This document shows positions 6,867-10,689 of a DNA stretch of 10,689 nt, piece after piece; position 1 is the first letter of the stretch; the number at the start of each line of letters is the position of its first letter. The position numbers and the translations under genes are program-made. Source of the stretch: Methylobacterium sp. Its GTDB lineage: Bacteria; Pseudomonadota; Alphaproteobacteria; Rhizobiales; Beijerinckiaceae. The stretch is from assembly GCA_021154065.1 (NCBI GenBank), contig JAJKJG010000268.1, forward strand, positions 1 to 10,689, read 5' to 3'. The notes below the pieces were generated by a model. It did no database searches and had not been told where the DNA came from. It saw only the letters and a program-made list of their open reading frames with translations.

Positions 6867-8789
6867 TTGCGCTACCCGTCCGAAATCCTCGACGAGATTC
6901 GCGTCCGCCTGCCGGTGTCGGCGGTGGTGGGGCGCAAGGTGCGTCTGAAGAGGGCGGGGCGCGAGTGGAAGGGGCTGTCGCCGTTCAACGCCGAGAAGAC
7001 GCCGAGCTTCACCATCAACGACCAAAAGGGGTTCTACCACTGCTTCTCGTCCGGCAAGCACGGCGACATCTTCACCTTCGTCATGGAAACGGAAGGGGTC
7101 TCGTTCCCGGAGGCGGTCGAGCGGCTTGCGGCCGAGGCCGGGGTGGCGCTGCCGGCGATCTCGCGCGAGGCGAGCGAGGCCGAGAGCCGGCGCAAATCGC
7201 TGCACGAGGTGATGGAGCTCGCTGCTGCCTATTTCGAGGCGCAGCTCCAGGCGCGGGCCGGCGCCGCGGCGCGCGATTATCTTGCCCGCCGCGGCCTTTC
7301 CGGCGACATCCAGCGCCGGTTCCGCATCGGCTACGCCTCGCCCGAGCGCTATGCGCTCCGCGACCACCTCGCCGGCAAGGGCGTCGCGGCCGAGGTCATG
7401 GTCGAGCTCGGGCTCCTGGTCTCGGGCGAGGACGTGTCGGTGCCCTTCGACCGCTTCCGCGACCGGGTGATCTTCCCGATCGGCGACGGGCGCGGCCGCA
7501 TCGTCGCCTTCGGCGGGCGCGCCATGAGCGCCGACGTGCCGGCGAAATACCTCAACTCGCCGGACACGCCGCTCTTCAACAAGGGCCGGCTGCTCTACAA
7601 TCTGCACCAGGCGCGCGGGCCGGCGCACGAGCGCGGCACGATCGTCGCCGTCGAGGGCTATGTCGACGTCATCGCGATGACGATGGCGGGGTTTGCCAAC
7701 GCCGTCGCGCCGCTCGGCACGGCGCTGACCGAGGACCAACTCGCGCTTCTGTGGCGCTTCGCCGACGAGCCGGTCCTGTGCTTCGACGGCGACAAGGCCG
7801 GGCGCCGCGCCGCCTACCGGGCGATCGACCTCGCAATGCCGAACCTCACGGCCGGCAAATCGCTGCGCTTCGCGCTCCTGCCCGACGGGCAGGACCCGGA
7901 CGACCTCTTGCGCGCGGGCGGCCCGTCCGCCGTCGAGCGGGTGCTGAACGCGGCCCGGCCGCTCGTCGACCTGCTCTGGGCCCGCGAGACCGAGGCCGGC
8001 CCGCTCGACACTCCCGAGCGCCGCGCAGCGCTCGAGCAGCGCCTGCGCCAGGCGCTCGGCGCGATCCGCGACGAGACCCTGCGGCGCTACTACCGCGACA
8101 ACATCGACGCGCGGCTGGCGGCGATCCGCGAGGCCGAGCGGCGCCCGTTCCGACGCGATTTCGGCGGTGGCGACCGGGCCGGCAACCGCGGCCAATGGTC
8201 GTCGGCCGGCGAGCGCCACCAGGCCGGCCGGCCGGCGGCGCTGCGCGCGAGCCCGCTTCTGGCAAAGAGCGCGCTGTTCCTCGGCGGGTCGGCGTCGTCG
8301 TCGAGGGAAGCCTTCATCCTCAGCGTCTTGTCGGCGCATCCGGAACTCCTGCATGAGCACGCCGAGATCCTGAGCGAGCTCGACCTGGCCGGCCGCGACG
8401 CGAAGGCCGTCCGCGGCGTCCTGCTCGATTGCGCGGCGGGCGGCGAGGGCGGCGATCCGGCGATCCTCGCAGCGCGCCTAGCCCGGGCCGGGCTCGGCGA
8501 GGCGGCGGCCGAGCTTGCCGCCCGGGTCGGGTCCGGCGACCGCTGGGCGCTCGATCCGCATGCCGATCCGCTGCGGCTTACCGACGCCTTGCGGCAAGCG
8601 TTCATCTTGCATCGGCGGGCGCGGACGCTACATAGCGAGCTTCGGGCGGCCGAGCGGGCGCTCGCCGAGGAGGAGAGCGAGGCCAATCTCGCCTGGCTGC
8701 GCGAGGTCCAGAACCAGCTCTCGTCGGTCGCCGGCGCCGAGGCCGATGCCGAGGAGATCGTCGGTCGGGCAGGGGCCGGCGGCCCCTGA
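6867..8789 (+). CDS. dnaG: DNA primase DnaG
   Basis: DnaG makes the RNA primers for lagging-strand replication, working with DnaB helicase at the fork. The 640-residue protein starts at TTG 6867, supported by GAGG at 6857-6860 (6-base spacer) and by fit to the alphaproteobacterial N-terminus (RYPSEILDEIRVRLPVSAVVGRKV). Domains in order are a CHC2-like N-terminal fold (about 30-95), the RNA polymerase core with GYASPERYAL, RVIFPIGDGRGRIVAFGGRAM and KYLNSPDTPLFNKG (about 130-250), and the TOPRIM domain with catalytic E263 (VAVEGYVDV) and the metal-binding D307 and D309 (CFDGDKAG). A charged linker and a C-terminal helicase-binding region (about 450-640) follow. The zinc site is altered: S38, N41 and S62 replace three of the four usual ligands and only C59 remains. 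The final codons contain a strong hairpin. rpoD lies downstream in the same orientation. Confidence 0.97.
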   Translation: MRYPSEILDEIRVRLPVSAVVGRKVRLKRAGREWKGLSPFNAEKTPSFTINDQKGFYHCFSSGKHGDIFTFVMETEGVSFPEAVERLAAEAGVALPAISREASEAESRRKSLHEVMELAAAYFEAQLQARAGAAARDYLARRGLSGDIQRRFRIGYASPERYALRDHLAGKGVAAEVMVELGLLVSGEDVSVPFDRFRDRVIFPIGDGRGRIVAFGGRAMSADVPAKYLNSPDTPLFNKGRLLYNLHQARGPAHERGTIVAVEGYVDVIAMTMAGFANAVAPLGTALTEDQLALLWRFADEPVLCFDGDKAGRRAAYRAIDLAMPNLTAGKSLRFALLPDGQDPDDLLRAGGPSAVERVLNAARPLVDLLWARETEAGPLDTPERRAALEQRLRQALGAIRDETLRRYYRDNIDARLAAIREAERRPFRRDFGGGDRAGNRGQWSSAGERHQAGRPAALRASPLLAKSALFLGGSASSSREAFILSVLSAHPELLHEHAEILSELDLAGRDAKAVRGVLLDCAAGGEGGDPAILAARLARAGLGEAAAELAARVGSGDRWALDPHADPLRLTDALRQAFILHRRARTLHSELRAAERALAEEESEANLAWLREVQNQLSSVAGAEADAEEIVGRAGAGGP

Positions 8790-8823
8790 ACGAGAATTCT
8801 GGCGGGCGGGCTTCGATCCGCCC
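8772..8823 (+). terminator. Two tandem GC hairpins at the 3' end of dnaG
   Basis: GGGGCC (8772-8777), loop GGC, GGCCCC (8781-8786) form a perfect stem inside the last dnaG codons, just before the TGA at 8787-8789. A second stem, GGGCGG (8804-8809) / CCGCCC (8818-8823), follows. Neither has a T run. They may attenuate read-through from dnaG into rpoD or mark processing sites in the mRNA, as occurs between these genes in E. coli. Confidence 0.35.
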
Positions 8824-8861
8824 CAAAGGCTGTGCTAAGCGAGCCATCGGCGGGATGGTTT

Positions 8862-8886
8862 ACAGTAAGTCAACGCGACTCACTGT
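8862..8886. promoter_or_regulatory. Near-perfect inverted repeat before rpoD, possible operator
   Basis: ACAGTAAGTC (8862-8871) and GACTCACTGT (8877-8886) pair at 9 of 10 positions around AACGC. It is less GC-rich than its surroundings and sits in the 205-base dnaG-rpoD gap. A perfect -35 TTGACA follows at 8903-8908, but the expected -10 position (8926-8931, AGCCTC) is poor, so no promoter is called. Together they hint at an rpoD promoter with its own control element. The rest of the gap shows nothing clear. Confidence 0.35.
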
Positions 8887-8994
8887 TGGATCGGTTGAAG
8901 CATTGACAGGGTGGCCGGGCCCGAAAGCCTCGCCGCCTTTTCCGCGTCCCGCGGCGGCGGCAAGGGCCGCAGGCGCAACATAGAGACAGGCGGC

Positions 8995-10689
<1,695 letters not shown>

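Noticed and set aside
6828..8360. A 510-codon frame on the reverse strand opposite dnaG
   Set aside because: Same shadow effect: low-complexity charged translation lying fully over a certain dnaG.
8903..8931. Possible rpoD promoter starting at TTGACA
   Set aside because: The -35 is perfect, but the -10 position at 17-18 base spacing is GC-rich (AGCCTC) and does not resemble a consensus; it is mentioned only with the adjacent inverted repeat.

Overview
This is a GC-rich chromosomal window from an alphaproteobacterium, most likely Hyphomicrobiales (Rhizobiales). The evidence is the dnaG-rpoD gene pair, a DnaG N-terminus of the alphaproteobacterial type, two matches to the alphaproteobacterial LexA operator (GTTC-N7-GTTC), and a two-hairpin dispersed repeat that resembles one I know from Hyphomicrobiales genomes. 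I cannot name the genus.

Left part (1-2270). The 5' end of uvrA runs leftward out of the window. A candidate SOS box lies between it and a divergent gene for a small secreted cysteine protein. A roughly 290-base gap follows. It holds a terminator-like hairpin, a GC hairpin, and the composite repeat, which ends 7 bases before an HD-domain phosphohydrolase gene.

Middle (2280-6527). An FAD oxidoreductase fused to a Rieske [2Fe-2S] domain runs leftward and meets the HD gene tail to tail with a 9-base gap. Divergent from it is a three-gene rightward run that is probably one transcription unit: a 90-residue secreted protein ending in CxxC, a PaaI-type hotdog thioesterase, and a complete ABC half-exporter (membrane domain plus ATPase).

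Right part (6528-10689). A 339-base noncoding stretch with three good hairpins and a second SOS-box match precedes dnaG, which starts at TTG. A 205-base gap with further hairpins separates dnaG from rpoD, which runs off the right edge. Together these two are the core of the macromolecular synthesis operon (replication primer synthesis and housekeeping transcription initiation).

Most of the window is core genome and accessory housekeeping. I see no phage, insertion sequence, CRISPR, toxin-antitoxin or defence locus, and no tRNA or rRNA. The best leads are the paired SOS-box matches before uvrA and dnaG, the DnaG zinc site that keeps only one of four ligands, the repeat placed against the HD gene start, and the structured leader before dnaG.
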